Shown piece after piece: positions 56,301 to 64,000 of a DNA stretch of 64,000 nt. The DNA lies in the NCBI GenBank assembly GCA_963971305.1, contig OZ020305.1, positions 48,465,080 to 48,529,079 on the forward strand, read 5' to 3'. The DNA is from Arcuatula senhousia. Its lineage: Eukaryota > Mollusca > Bivalvia > Mytilida > Mytilidae. Below the pieces are notes generated by a model. The model made no database searches. It was not told the DNA's origin and saw only the letters and a list, made by a program, of their open reading frames with translations. The position numbers and the translations under genes were made by a program. Position 1 is the stretch's first letter; each line of letters opens with the position of its first letter.

Positions 56301-59300
56301 CTCTGACATCATTCAGGGGAGATAATTGGACTTAAACTTTTTAAATATATTATTCAATGGGAGACCCCGTAAGCGCAACTCCTCCTAAACCGCTTGATGG
56401 ATTTTGATGAAACTAAACATAAAGGAAGTACATAATATGTAGATGTGCATGAAGAATTTTCATCGCACTCTGACATCATTCAGGGGAGATAATTGGACTT
56501 AGACTTTTTAAATACATTATTCAATGGGAGACCCCGTAAGCGCAACTCCTCCTAAACCGCTTAATGGATTTTGATGAAACTTTACATGAAGGAAGTACAT
56601 CATCTGTAGATGTGCAAGAGGAATTGAGAGGAGGTAACTGGACTTGAGATTTGAGTCCAATATGAAGCGGGGGGTATCCTTTTGTGAGCTCGCTCACAGT
56701 ATTACTTGTTTAATGTTAGTATAAAGTAAACACTATTACTTTTTTTATATACAATATTGCACACTTATCATATTGTGATCCATCACAGCAAGACTCATAG
56801 GTTTTTTTTTTTTTAAATATTTACAACAAGAAGCTGGACATTATTTTTGCAAGACTTTTTTAATTGCTAAAATTTAAATCAATCTTAAGTTTCTACTAAG
56901 TAGGCATTTGTTAACTTCCTTTTGCTTTCTTTAAATAAATATCATAACAAAATTACTGCAAAAAAATAATCAATCTCAAGATTTCCAAGAAGAAAAGGCA
57001 AAAAAAAACCAATTGCACACAGAAGAAATTGAAGACAATAGTGGTCGTGACTTTGTACAAGCATTTGAATAAATGATAGGTTTCACTTAATTCAATGGCA
57101 CCAAACTTCATATTTCAATTATAATATGAATGAGGCATTGCCTAGCTGCAAGCACAGCATACTTATTCAATTTGCCTCATTTGATAGGGAAAAAGAGAGG
57201 AAGAAATGTTTAAACTTGATTATCATAAAAACTTCCAGATAAATAATCCATATTTAATTTTGGCAAACGGCCCCATGAATTTACTTGTTGATTATAAAAT
57301 GGTGCCTATGAGCATGTGACGTTTCGCTCAAAATTTTTTATTAGTTGATGACGTTGAAAATATTTACTCCATTGATGTGCAATATACAAAAATAAATGAA
57401 AAGCTCAAATAAAATTACGTTGCTAGTTAATACTTGCCCTACTAAAGTTTAAAATTCCTTCCATGTTTCAAAACACAAAATATATTTCTTAGAAAGATTA
57501 TTATTGAAATGCACACCAAACCTGTAACTCCATTTTGAGATGCATATCTGGACGAAAAAAAATCAATATCAGCATTAGGCAAATTTTTCACTGGAACTTG
57601 CCGTAGAGCTCTCCGCTCCCGCTACGAGCTGTGCTGGCTCTTAACAGGTCTGGTAGTTAAAAATAAATACAACACAATTATGAGACACAATTGTTAAAAA
57701 TAACCTACTGGCTATATTAAGTAGAACCCAATTGGGTCTTTTCTTTTAAGTAGAGTTTAAAAAGTAAAATCTTTTCTTAGCTAGTTTTTTTTTTTCATAT
57801 TAAAAGAAAGCAGAAGCTAAAGAACAGACAGCAACTAAGACATTGACACCACCCATTAAAAGTGAAAGTACAACTGTTGCAGGGGAGGTCACTGATAAAG
57901 CAGGTAAAACTCTGTTGTTATTGATTTCCTCTTGATTAGAGTAAAATTGATTTAGTAATTGATGTTATAACTAATTGATAAGCCTTTACAAAGTATTAAA
58001 ATTGGTTTTACGATTTCTGAGGAAAATAAATTTTATTCATTTTGCTAGCAGAGTTTGACAGCTGTAAAAATGTCAAAATATTTCCCAAATTGTTAGAAAC
58101 TCAATAAACATCATGAATTGAGTTGTAGAAAAAAATTTCTTACAAAAACTTTGAAGCAGTTAAATGTTGGATAGTCACAGCAACATTGCAGAACAAAACA
58201 TTACAATGACATCACAGAACTAAATGTTCACTTGATAGGTAGATTTTTTACAGGATATTCAAAAATGGTAAAAGAGTTGCCTGATAAAAATTGTTGATGA
58301 GTTTTGAACAAGGCACAAAATTTGCATCATTTAGAATGTCTCTGCGTTTGAAAAATAGATAATAGAGATATTGACTCTTTATAACCATTTTTTTGCCATA
58401 GAAATTAATTGTCTTTTGTGAATAACAGCTTTATCAATAGGTAGGGAGTACTTTTAACACATTTCTGTCTTTTCTAAAGGTAACAGTTCAACAGGGAGAA
58501 TGCCAAGTCAAAGTACAGAGAACATTGAGATAGATATTAAGGAAGAAGTCATAGAAGTTGACCAGGGTAACCTTTGTCTGCAGACTATCACTTATCCCAT
58601 TTGTTAGCTCACCTGGCCAAAGGCCATTGTTAGCTCACCTGGCCAAAGGCCATGTGAGCTATTGCCATCACTTGTCGTCCGTCGTCGTCGTCCGTCGTCG
58701 TCCGTCGTCGTTAACTTTTCTTCAAACTTCTTCTCCTCTGAAACGGCTGAACAGATTCGAACCAAATTTGGTCTGATGGTACCTTAGGGTATCCCCCACA
58801 GAACTGATGTGGGATTTTTGATTCGTCGAAAAACATGGCCGCCGTTGCTAAAAATAGACCAGGGGGGTCAGACTACTGTTTTTTGCTTGTAAATCAAAAA
58901 GTATAAGAGATAGATGAAATCTGATGCCACCCTACTGCTTCAGCATTAAAAGCTCTACAAAAGTCTCCATTTGGTCCAAGTTGTCAGATGACCCCTGATA
59001 GGGGTTACAGCCCCTTAAAGGTGAAAAATAGCGTTTTTTCATGTTTTTGCCCTATAGTATGAAAACTATTGCAGATAGAGAAAAGCTGTTGCTTGCTTAA
59101 ATGTTCAGCTCATTTAGCTCTACAAAAGTCTCCATAGGGTCGAAGTTGTCAGATGACCCCTTATAGGGGTTACGGCCCCTAAAATGATGTTTTTTCATGT
59201 TTTTGGCCTATAGAAAGAATACTATTGCAGATAGAGAAAAGCTGTTGCTTGCTTAAATGTTCAGCTCATTTAGCTGTACAAAAGTCTCCATAGGGTCGAA

Positions 59301-62300
59301 GTTGTCAGATGACCCCTTATAGGGGTTACGGCCCCTGAAATAATGTTTTTTCATGTTTTTGGCCTATTGAATGAAATCTATTGCAGATAGAGAGAAGCTG
59401 TTGCTTGCTTAGATGTTCAGCTAATTTAGCTGTACAAAAGTCTCCATAGGGTCGAAGTTGTCAGATGACCCCTTATAGGGGTTACGGCCCCTAAAATGAT
59501 GTTTTTTCATGTTTTTGTCCTATAGAAAGAAAACTATAGCAGATAGAGAAAAGCTGTTGCTTGCTTAAATGTTCAGCTCATTTAGCTCTATAAAAGTCTC
59601 CATAGGATTGAAGTCGTCTGATGACCCTTAATAGGGGTTACGGCCCCTAAAATAACCTTTTTCATGTTTTTGGCCTATAGAATGAAAACTATAGCAGATA
59701 GAGAAAAGCTGTTGCTTGCTTAAATGTTCAGCGCATAAAGCTCTACAAAAGTCTCCATAGGGTTGAAGTTGTCAGATGACCCCTGATAGGGGTTACGGCC
59801 CCTAAAATAACGGTTTTTTCGTGTTTTTGGCATATAGAATGAAAACTACAGTAGATAAAGAAAAAACTGTTGCTTGCTTAAATGTTCAGCTCATTTAGCT
59901 CTACAAAATATAGGGTTGACATCAAGACCAGGTGAGCGATTTAGGCTCCTGGGAGCCTCTTGTTTTTCGACTAATCTAGTGAAAACAATTAGTACAAAAA
60001 AAGAAAGAAATTTATCTGTTGAAAATATTTAAAAAAGATTTTAAGAAAGACAAAATAATGAGATGTGGAGTAAGTGCATGTGACACAACCTACAATATAA
60101 TCTGCAATATAAAGTTAATAGGCAAATTTTTTACATCCAATGAAAGGTCAGTCTAAGTATTTTACTTTTAATGAATTGAATGTTTTGCCTTTCTTTAAAT
60201 TGACAAGATTCTATGTTTTTGATGATTGAAAATATGCATATTCAACAATATATACATGTACTGTCATTTGTATATTATAGGTGCGGAAATTAAGGTTGAG
60301 GACACAAAGAAAGAAATTTCTACAACAGATGACAAGCTCTCAGAGGAAACAAAAGAAAAAGATACTTTTTTACCAGAGAATACAAGTGCTGAAGATGAAA
60401 AGGTATTGTTCATAAACATTCACTGGTATAAAGCCGATGACCGTAACTGCAGTTACGGTCATCCCAATATGGCGGTGCTTAATATTAGCAAAATAATTAT
60501 ATTGATTTAACAACACTTTCAAAGCGTAAAAAGCTCAAATACGAATGTACGAAAAAAGCATCAACATTATTGTCTGAGTTTTTCTTGTCAATATTTCTGT
60601 CAGGTATACGTGTTTCTCATAATCGGCGTTCAAAATTTTTGCCAAGATGAGTGTAACTGCAACGTTGTAATGACCGTAACTGGAAAGGTGGATGAGTGTA
60701 ACTGGCATAGTCCGTCAGAACATCAATCCGTAGAAATTAGTTTGATTTGCAAAATAAATGAAAAAGCTTTTTGTTAAATGTGTATTGGGGGCTGGGATAG
60801 TTAAACAGAAGTTTAAGCTTTATTGTTGCCGGTGAAGGGTGACCAGGGTCTAGGGTTAGTCACAATTATATAACTTTTTTTTTATTATACATGTACGTTT
60901 CTTATATATAGGTCCCGTGTCCGGCGACAGGATTGTTTTTTCGAGAGAGGTCCAGGTTTTTTCACCTGTTTGTTTACAAAAAATCACGTTTATTGTTAGC
61001 TGAAGTTGAAACAAATAAAAAAAGAGGTTTATTAGTACTCATAAAGTTCGATTTATTACAATTATACCCCCCAAAAAATCATAAACTAGCATAAGTTGAT
61101 GATTTTTAAAAATTCGTTTGTTTTTTCGAGAGACACAACAACTTGTCCGGTTTTTTCGAGAGGAGTCCTAGTTTTTTCAAAATTTTGAATACAGAGAGGA
61201 ACTGGATTTTGCAGAAACTATGCGTTTTCAATGAAAACTATCATTCCTCCCATTGATCTAACATACATTCTAACATGTTACATGCAAAACATCGACTATA
61301 ACATGTAGTATTTTGACGAAAATGGTTTAATTAGAAATACACATGTTACTTTCTCAATTAGCTTTGAATAAATAACTTGTCCCCCTACAGAAAAAATGTT
61401 TCTGTTCATAGGGTGCAATATTACAATCATATTTTAGATCTAGTTCGGTTGTCGATGAAACTATCAATTATACGTGTATGGAGGGGAAAAGAAATGCTTA
61501 AACAAGAGGAATTGACTGATGCATTCAAACCATTTATAATTTTTATGGCAATTCGCGTCTTTTAAATCATTATTTATGTTTAAATCAATATAGAAAATCT
61601 GAAATGAATTTCGTATTCTTGTGCATTTTTGCACGTATGTAATAAATGTGATAGAAGTTAAGAAATACCTAAAGCAGCCCAATCGAGTCGTGTAATATGT
61701 AGACGAAACACACGCCAGGCAGAAAAAAAATGTTGTCATGATTTTCTGTTATGTAAATCTGACAAACCCTGCGGATGACAGATACCCTATTAAGCCATCT
61801 AGGGTACACACTTTGGCCGCTCTGTGTGCTCAGCACTTACCCGATGTTAGAATCTCAAGACCCTTTAGAGTCGGCTAGGCTATGTTGCAGGCCTTTTTGA
61901 CTCAAATGCCCCACGCGCCTACATGTCTTAAAAGTCTGTGTGATTATAATAAAACAATCATAGTAAATTTCATGTACACAAGCAATCAAACATTCGTTCT
62001 AAATGAATGAGATTATACATGTTTCAAGCTAGCGTCAACTTCAATTTCATACTAACTACAGTTAGTACTTCCACTGCAGTGTACCAAAATTTTGCAGTTA
62101 CGGGCATCTTATTTTCCAATTACGGTCATCATAACCCGCAGTTACACTCATCTGTTCAGATCTGGAAACGCTGTATACGGTAAATTTTTCGTGTGATAAT
62201 GCATTTTTATTGATTCTTTGAGGTGAACTAAAGCTCTCTGGTAGATCATTGTTTTCAAAAACGCGCAACAAAACGAAAAACTAAGAAAATTTTACTGTCC

Positions 62301-63621
62301 TGTTTTGGTTGCCGCCATATTAGGATGACCGTAACTGCAGTTACGGTCATCGGGTTTATACCAGTGAACATTTTGAATTTTGTTTACTCATTTGATACTT
62401 ACAAAAGGATAAGAATATGTATTGTGAGAAAACCTACAACTAATTGGTTTGGAAGCTACAGTTTTAATCACACTAATTAGTAATACTGCTTTCAACTTTA
62501 AAATAATAATCTGATTTGTACTTCTTATCCCCTCTCTTTGTAAGTAGAGGACAACCAAGCTTACCATGTGTCAAAAAATATTTACAAATGTCTTTTTAAA
62601 ATTCCATGAAACTTAGTCTCATTTAAGCTTATGGCATAGGAGAGTGATAATTCTAAGGCCAAAAGCCAATGTCACCTGTTCTAAATGCTGAATATTGGTT
62701 TCTGAGACATTACTTTTGAACGGCTTGATAAAATAATCATGAAATTTTCATTGAAGTTTATGAGGAAAATTAACTTTCATTTTAGAGGCATTCTTTTAAG
62801 TAAAGACTGTCATATTTTTTTTTCCATTGGGGTATGAAAAAATAATTCCATGCACATATTATGATCTGTGAAGCGGATTATACTAATTGGCAAAACGATT
62901 TTTTTCACACACCAATGAAAGAAAAAAAATTATGACAGCCATTTCTTATTAATAATATTTTAAAACAATTCAAAACATGAAAATTTTATTTATTTATCGA
63001 CAAAAAAGGCACCACTTCCTGTAAAAAATTGACGTCTCCTATTGTTTTTTTTCTCATTGGGATATGAAAAAAAATTATCCAAGTCAAGTCAAGTCAAGTC
63101 AAGTAAACTTTATTTAAAGTCGGTACATTTACAAACAATAAACATAAGCTCTATTGAGCTTTTAAAACCGACATATCCAATCAAATTGCAGTATTTAAAT
63201 AAAATTTATTTATGCTCATTTATTGAATGTTTCAATTCCACCTATATGTGCAAGGGCTATTCCAGAAATAAATGTATGGGGTGGGATCGGAAGGCACTTT
63301 TTCGCTATACCCATCATGCATAAAATTTTATTTTTTTTCTCTATGTTGCATTTCAGAAATATCTAAAAATACCACCACCCATACAATTTCAATTATAGTG
63401 CCTTCCAATTAATTCTGGAATAGCCCTAACTTGTTTCACATTTTTTTATTTACAGGTTGATAGTCAGAATTCAGAAGATCATTGTAATTCTACATTTATC
63501 AGTGTTGACGATGAGGTCTCCATTTCTATCCCCGCTGAACAAGATCCTCTATCTCCTGCCAGTAGTGAATCCTCTAAAATGAGTGAAGACAGGTTTCTTA
63601 ACACCAGTCAGAGTAGAAGAG
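47356..63621 (+). CDS. BRD8: BRD8, bromodomain-containing protein 8 (N-terminal 13 exons; continues past window)
   Basis: The exons join to 1231 open bases, about 410 residues. The N-terminus WSTREKLALACSVLRSGD then QNWVSVSRSIKPFGE, WFSQKNCALQYTDLLE, TPKRKRGDRGE and RYKKLKRDLEYIKSGQ follow human BRD8 block by block as I recall it. This SANT-like start plus charged coiled coil is the part of BRD8 that anchors in the NuA4/TIP60 histone acetyltransferase complex. Downstream exons are acidic, low-complexity linker, including PVLSTLLQSEKSS (compare the LSRLLE region in vertebrate BRD8) and two lysine-acidic motifs (DIKEEVIEVD, EIKVEDTKKE) that could accept SUMO. The bromodomain itself is outside the window. 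Nuclear chromatin regulator. Confidence 0.92.
47690..48290 (+). pseudogene. Decayed reverse-transcriptase fragment in BRD8 intron 1
   Basis: Two stretches in the order of a retroelement reverse transcriptase. The first reads MGTNCAPLLADLFLYSYETE with stops soon after. The second is an open 135-codon piece with EIKETTESNCFTSFLDLHLE, IYDKQDDFNFQIINFPNLQS and AYGVYISQL. I recognise the pattern as the palm/thumb end of a common metazoan retroelement (Penelope-like or non-LTR; I cannot decide). The active-site YxDD that should lie between is lost. A relic, not a host gene. Confidence 0.7.
48291..50520. other. Rest of BRD8 intron 1
   Basis: 48300-48730 probably continues the retroelement 3' end (GATCCTAAGATCGCAATG, CCTGTACCAAGTCAGGA). 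49638-50041 is a TIR element. The remainder is unassigned. Confidence 0.45.
49638..50041. mobile_element. TIR element with 5-bp target duplication ACCTA
   Basis: Left CAGGGTTCGACACTAAC, right the inverse of CAGGGTTTGACACTAAC; ACCTA flanks both sides. Subterminal ACTAGT/GACTAG boxes recur at both ends. About 400 bp, no coding frame. Confidence 0.85.
50521..50611 (+). CDS. BRD8: BRD8 exon 2: SANT-like start
   Basis: From AATTTGACAG to GTAAGA. Encodes FKLHGPLDNWSTREKLALAC then SVLRSGDQNW; the W codon is split across the intron. Confidence 0.92.
51106..51175 (+). CDS. BRD8: BRD8 exon 3
   Basis: From ATTTTTTAG to GTGGGT. Encodes VSVSRSIKPFGESSRPQEWF then SQK, near-identical in pattern to vertebrate BRD8. 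Confidence 0.92.
51281..51372 (+). repeat. Short direct repeat, CCATATCAA
   Basis: CCATATCAA...CACAAAAGTGGGC is repeated twice and CCATATCAA a third time, at about 45-base spacing inside BRD8 intron 3. Confidence 0.6.
51454..51575. repeat. Long near-perfect hairpin
   Basis: ACACAGGGTTTTCCATATCA at the left and its inverse at the right end, with arms of almost 60 bases each running CCTATATCATTCC and CCATATTAGGTCT on both sides, and a central loop of only a few bases (GCTTATGC). A few mismatches only. Confidence 0.85.
51580..52296. other. Rest of BRD8 intron 3
   Basis: 51850-51950 is the reverse copy of the GGGCATCTGAATGTCAAAAG repeat from 16.4 kb. 52205-52260 is a GAGATGTGGAATAAGTG repeat. 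Otherwise AT-rich. Confidence 0.5.
52297..52346 (+). CDS. BRD8: BRD8 exon 4
   Basis: From TTTTTAATAG to donor GTAGGT, encoding NCALQYTDLLEKVETP and a split lysine. This donor, not the GTATCT four bases on, keeps frame and gives TPKRKRG. Confidence 0.88.
52520..52715 (+). repeat. Copy of the GATATTTGGTATGCAGCA / ACTTCTTGTT repeat
   Basis: Same order as at 2.13 kb: ATAAAATGGTGA, ACAATTTTCTTAGCAACT, GATATTTGGTATGCAGCATC, AACATGGGATTTGATTTCAG, CACCTACTTCTTGTTGAAC. Confidence 0.75.
52868..52987 (+). CDS. BRD8: BRD8 exon 5: KRKRG and coiled coil
   Basis: From TGTATTTCAG to GTAATA. Encodes RKRGDRGEIETPQLQIIRQL then AVDRAEELKKEVVECQQRY. A basic patch is followed by a charged heptad-like helix. Confidence 0.92.
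53466..53546 (+). CDS. BRD8: BRD8 exon 6
   Basis: From TTTTTTCTGCAG to donor GTCAGT, encoding KLKRDLEYIKSGQWDNQLPE then IWEQMQ. The donor was picked by phase; two later GT sites in the same stretch break frame with exon 7. Confidence 0.85.
53826..53893 (+). CDS. BRD8: BRD8 exon 7
   Basis: After TTCATGTAG and before GTAAAT. Encodes EKAEKDATLLKTKATEPADQ then DE, continuing the charged helix. Confidence 0.82.
54273..55003 (+). repeat. Family A element (second type) with four tandem units
   Basis: Starts GTCTAGCCTGCAACGAATTT and AAAGGCGAGACC, has CGGCGGCGGCGG at 54320, then units of about 180 bases with GATATTTGGTATGCAGTTGC and GTCTACTGACTTTGAAATTT. Ends GACAGGCGAGACATG. Confidence 0.82.
55085..55173 (+). 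CDS. BRD8: BRD8 exon 8: acidic linker
   Basis: From TATTCTGTAG to GTAACA. Encodes DTSQSVEPDIISEDSNQDTI then PDPIDVTQIK. Acidic, probably disordered. Ends phase 0. A family A tandem-repeat element ends about 80 bases upstream. Confidence 0.8.
55592..55765 (+). CDS. BRD8: BRD8 exon 9
   Basis: 174 bases, phase 0 to 0, from TTCTTATTTCAG to GTATGT. Encodes TEAEDSTVPVSKPLTLDLKD, then TPPTSPLPVLSTLLQSEKSS and YEHLQKLKQ. The LSTLLQSEK block resembles a short conserved BRD8 motif. A TIR element starts about 12 bases after the donor. Confidence 0.83.
55778..56710 (+). repeat. Family B element with about five 157-base units
   Basis: Starts TTATACCCCCCGCAAACAAA with GGGGGGGTATATAGG, (GTCTGTCC)n at 55822-55858, then units with GTAAGCGCAACTCCTCCTAA and TTCAGGGGAGATAATTGGAC. 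Ends AAGCGGGGGGTATCC and TGAGCTCGCTCACAG. It begins 12 bases past the BRD8 exon 9 donor. Confidence 0.85.
56711..57806. other. Rest of BRD8 intron 9
   Basis: AT-rich. A GC-richer patch at 57596-57650 (CTCTCCGCTCCCGCTACGAG) is unassigned; otherwise nothing seen. Confidence 0.45.
57807..57903 (+). CDS. BRD8: BRD8 exon 10
   Basis: Starts phase 0 and ends phase 1 before GTAAAA. Encodes KAEAKEQTATKTLTPPIKSE then STTVAGEVTDKA. The acceptor (TTAAAAG) is weak but is the only one keeping frame. The lysine-rich start continues exon 9. Confidence 0.68.
58480..58566 (+). CDS. BRD8: BRD8 exon 11
   Basis: 87 bases, phase 1 to 1, from TTTTCTAAAG to GTAACC. Encodes NSSTGRMPSQSTENIEIDIK then EEVIEVDQ. IKEE fits a SUMO-acceptor pattern. 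Symmetric, so skippable. Confidence 0.75.
58604..59966 (+). repeat. Family C element with about six 156-base units
   Basis: Starts TTAGCTCACCTGGCCAAAGG (this head is duplicated in tandem), then (CGTCGTC)n at 58674-58711. Units repeat CAGATAGAGAAAAGCTGTTG and GTCAGATGACCCC...GGGGTTACGGCCCCT. Ends CCAGGTGAGCGATTTAGGCT and GGGAGCCTCTTG. Confidence 0.88.
60281..60402 (+). CDS. BRD8: BRD8 exon 12
   Basis: From GTATATTATAG to GTATTG, phase 1 to 0. Encodes AEIKVEDTKKEISTTDDKLS then EETKEKDTFLPENTSAEDEK. IKVED is another SUMO-like motif. A large TIR element begins 18 bases past the exon. Confidence 0.8.
60420..62367. mobile_element. 1.95-kb TIR element with palindromic ends and ACAT target duplication
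   Basis: 56-base TIRs with about two mismatches, beginning TCACTGGTATAAA and ending ATATGGCGG. Each contains a perfect 28-base palindrome centred on CTGCAG (60436-60463, 62324-62351) made of GATGACCGTAACTG and its inverse. ACAT flanks both sides. Subterminal copies GATGAGTGTAACTG / AATGACCGTAACTG at 60650-60705 and inverted copies at 62095-62150. No transposase frame. Confidence 0.9.
60908..61180. repeat. TTTTTTCGAGAG motif cluster inside the 1.95-kb element
   Basis: TTTTTTCGAGAG occurs at about 60937, 61123 and 61152, next to GGTCCAGGTTTTTTCA and AGTCCTAGTTTTTTCA phrases. Function unknown. Confidence 0.6.
62368..63252. other. BRD8 intron 12, 3' part
   Basis: AT-rich; TTCCATTGGGGTATGAAAAA and TCTCATTGGGATATGAAAAA (62822, 63051) form a direct repeat, and (GTCAA)n lies at 63080-63103. 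Nothing else seen. Confidence 0.5.
63253..63428. mobile_element. GGGCTATTCCAGAA TIR element before BRD8 exon 13
   Basis: Left AGGGCTATTCCAGAAATAA, right the inverse of AGGGCTATTCCAGAATTAA, with GGAAGGCACT inside both arms. 176 bp. Ends 27 bases before exon 13. Confidence 0.82.
63456..63621 (+). CDS. BRD8: BRD8 exon 13
   Basis: From TTATTTACAG to GTAAAT. Encodes VDSQNSEDHCNSTFISVDDE, VSISIPAEQDPLSPASSESS and KMSEDRFLNTSQSRR. Serine-rich acidic linker before the (unseen) bromodomain. Confidence 0.82.
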
Positions 63622-63859
63622 GTAAATGTCATAAAATCAACATCAGTTGAGATGCTGGGCGCGTTCAACATTCCCTTCCCGGGCAGCCTGGGTAGATTAT
63701 TTTTTCAGGGTTGAAATATAAAACAGAACACAGGTGACCTCTGTTTTGTATAGGTCAATGATCTTTTTAACAAATAAAAGTGTACATTCGGAACAACGTA
63801 GGTTACATATTATGTTGCTACGTCATTATCCAGGTTGTTCTTGTTTTGCCCCGAGAGAG

Positions 63860-64000
63860 CGACAATTTTTATGGCCCGACCACGTATGTGGATCGAACAT
63901 ATAGTTTTACCCTTGTCCGTCCATCCGTTCGTCCGTAACACTTTGGTTAAGTTCTTGGTTAAGGTCCATTACTCATATACTAAATGTTGGGGGTCAATGA
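63860..64000 (+). repeat. Head of another tandem-core element, cut by the window edge
   Basis: CGACCACGTATGTGGATCG followed by (GTCCGTCC/GTTC)n and a unit start (GTAACACTTTGGTTAAGTTC). Same plan as families A-D. Confidence 0.5.

Noticed and set aside
60226..60510. 94-codon frame as a separate gene
   Set aside because: It is BRD8 exon 12 extended into the 1.95-kb element's TIR.
1..64000. CRISPR array, operon or phage content
   Set aside because: Tandem arrays here have adjoining units without unique spacers; introns, splice signals and gene content are eukaryotic.
1..64000. Functional tRNA or rRNA genes
   Set aside because: Only tRNA-like SINE boxes near 45.5 and 46.4 kb were seen; they lack a convincing full cloverleaf by eye.

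Overview
This is a eukaryotic, AT-rich, intron-dense window. Exons are short, introns carry many terminal-inverted-repeat (TIR) elements, and several repeats have a tandem core beside a GTCCGTC or CGTCGT microsatellite. Gene content (an SLP-76/BLNK-type adaptor, an alpha/epsilon-sarcoglycan-like gene, BRD8) and the repeat style suggest a mollusc, most likely a bivalve. That placement is an inference from style; no species marker is present.

Layout. (1) About 0.3-26.6 kb, plus strand: about 20 small exons of a cytosolic adaptor ending in an SH2 domain, closest to BLNK/SLP-76 (LCP2). Its N-terminal half is split into tiny phase-0 exons, most carrying one or two acidic tyrosine motifs; a proline-rich middle and the SH2 domain follow. 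Upstream exons may lie outside the window. (2) 26.6-38.3 kb: intergenic, filled with repeats and TIR elements. (3) 38.3-42.6 kb, minus strand: six exons coding a transmembrane segment and cytoplasmic tail resembling alpha/epsilon-sarcoglycan. No ectodomain exons were recognised. (4) 47.36 kb to the right edge, plus strand: the first 13 coding exons of BRD8, a subunit of the NuA4/TIP60 acetyltransferase complex. The bromodomain lies beyond the window. A decayed reverse transcriptase sits in BRD8 intron 1.

The three genes have no evident joint function: immune-type tyrosine-kinase signalling, muscle or membrane dystrophin-complex, and chromatin. The sarcoglycan-like gene and BRD8 are divergent, with about 4.8 kb between their first recognised exons.

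The most interesting material is the modular phosphotyrosine exon array with micro-exons in the adaptor, and the mobile-element landscape. The latter includes a 1.95-kb element with palindromic TIRs and subterminal repeats, several 5-bp-target-site elements, element families sharing a TIR-microsatellite-tandem-core plan, and insertions crowding splice sites. All exon boundaries were read by eye from splice signals, phase and protein similarity recalled from memory. No alignment or search was run.
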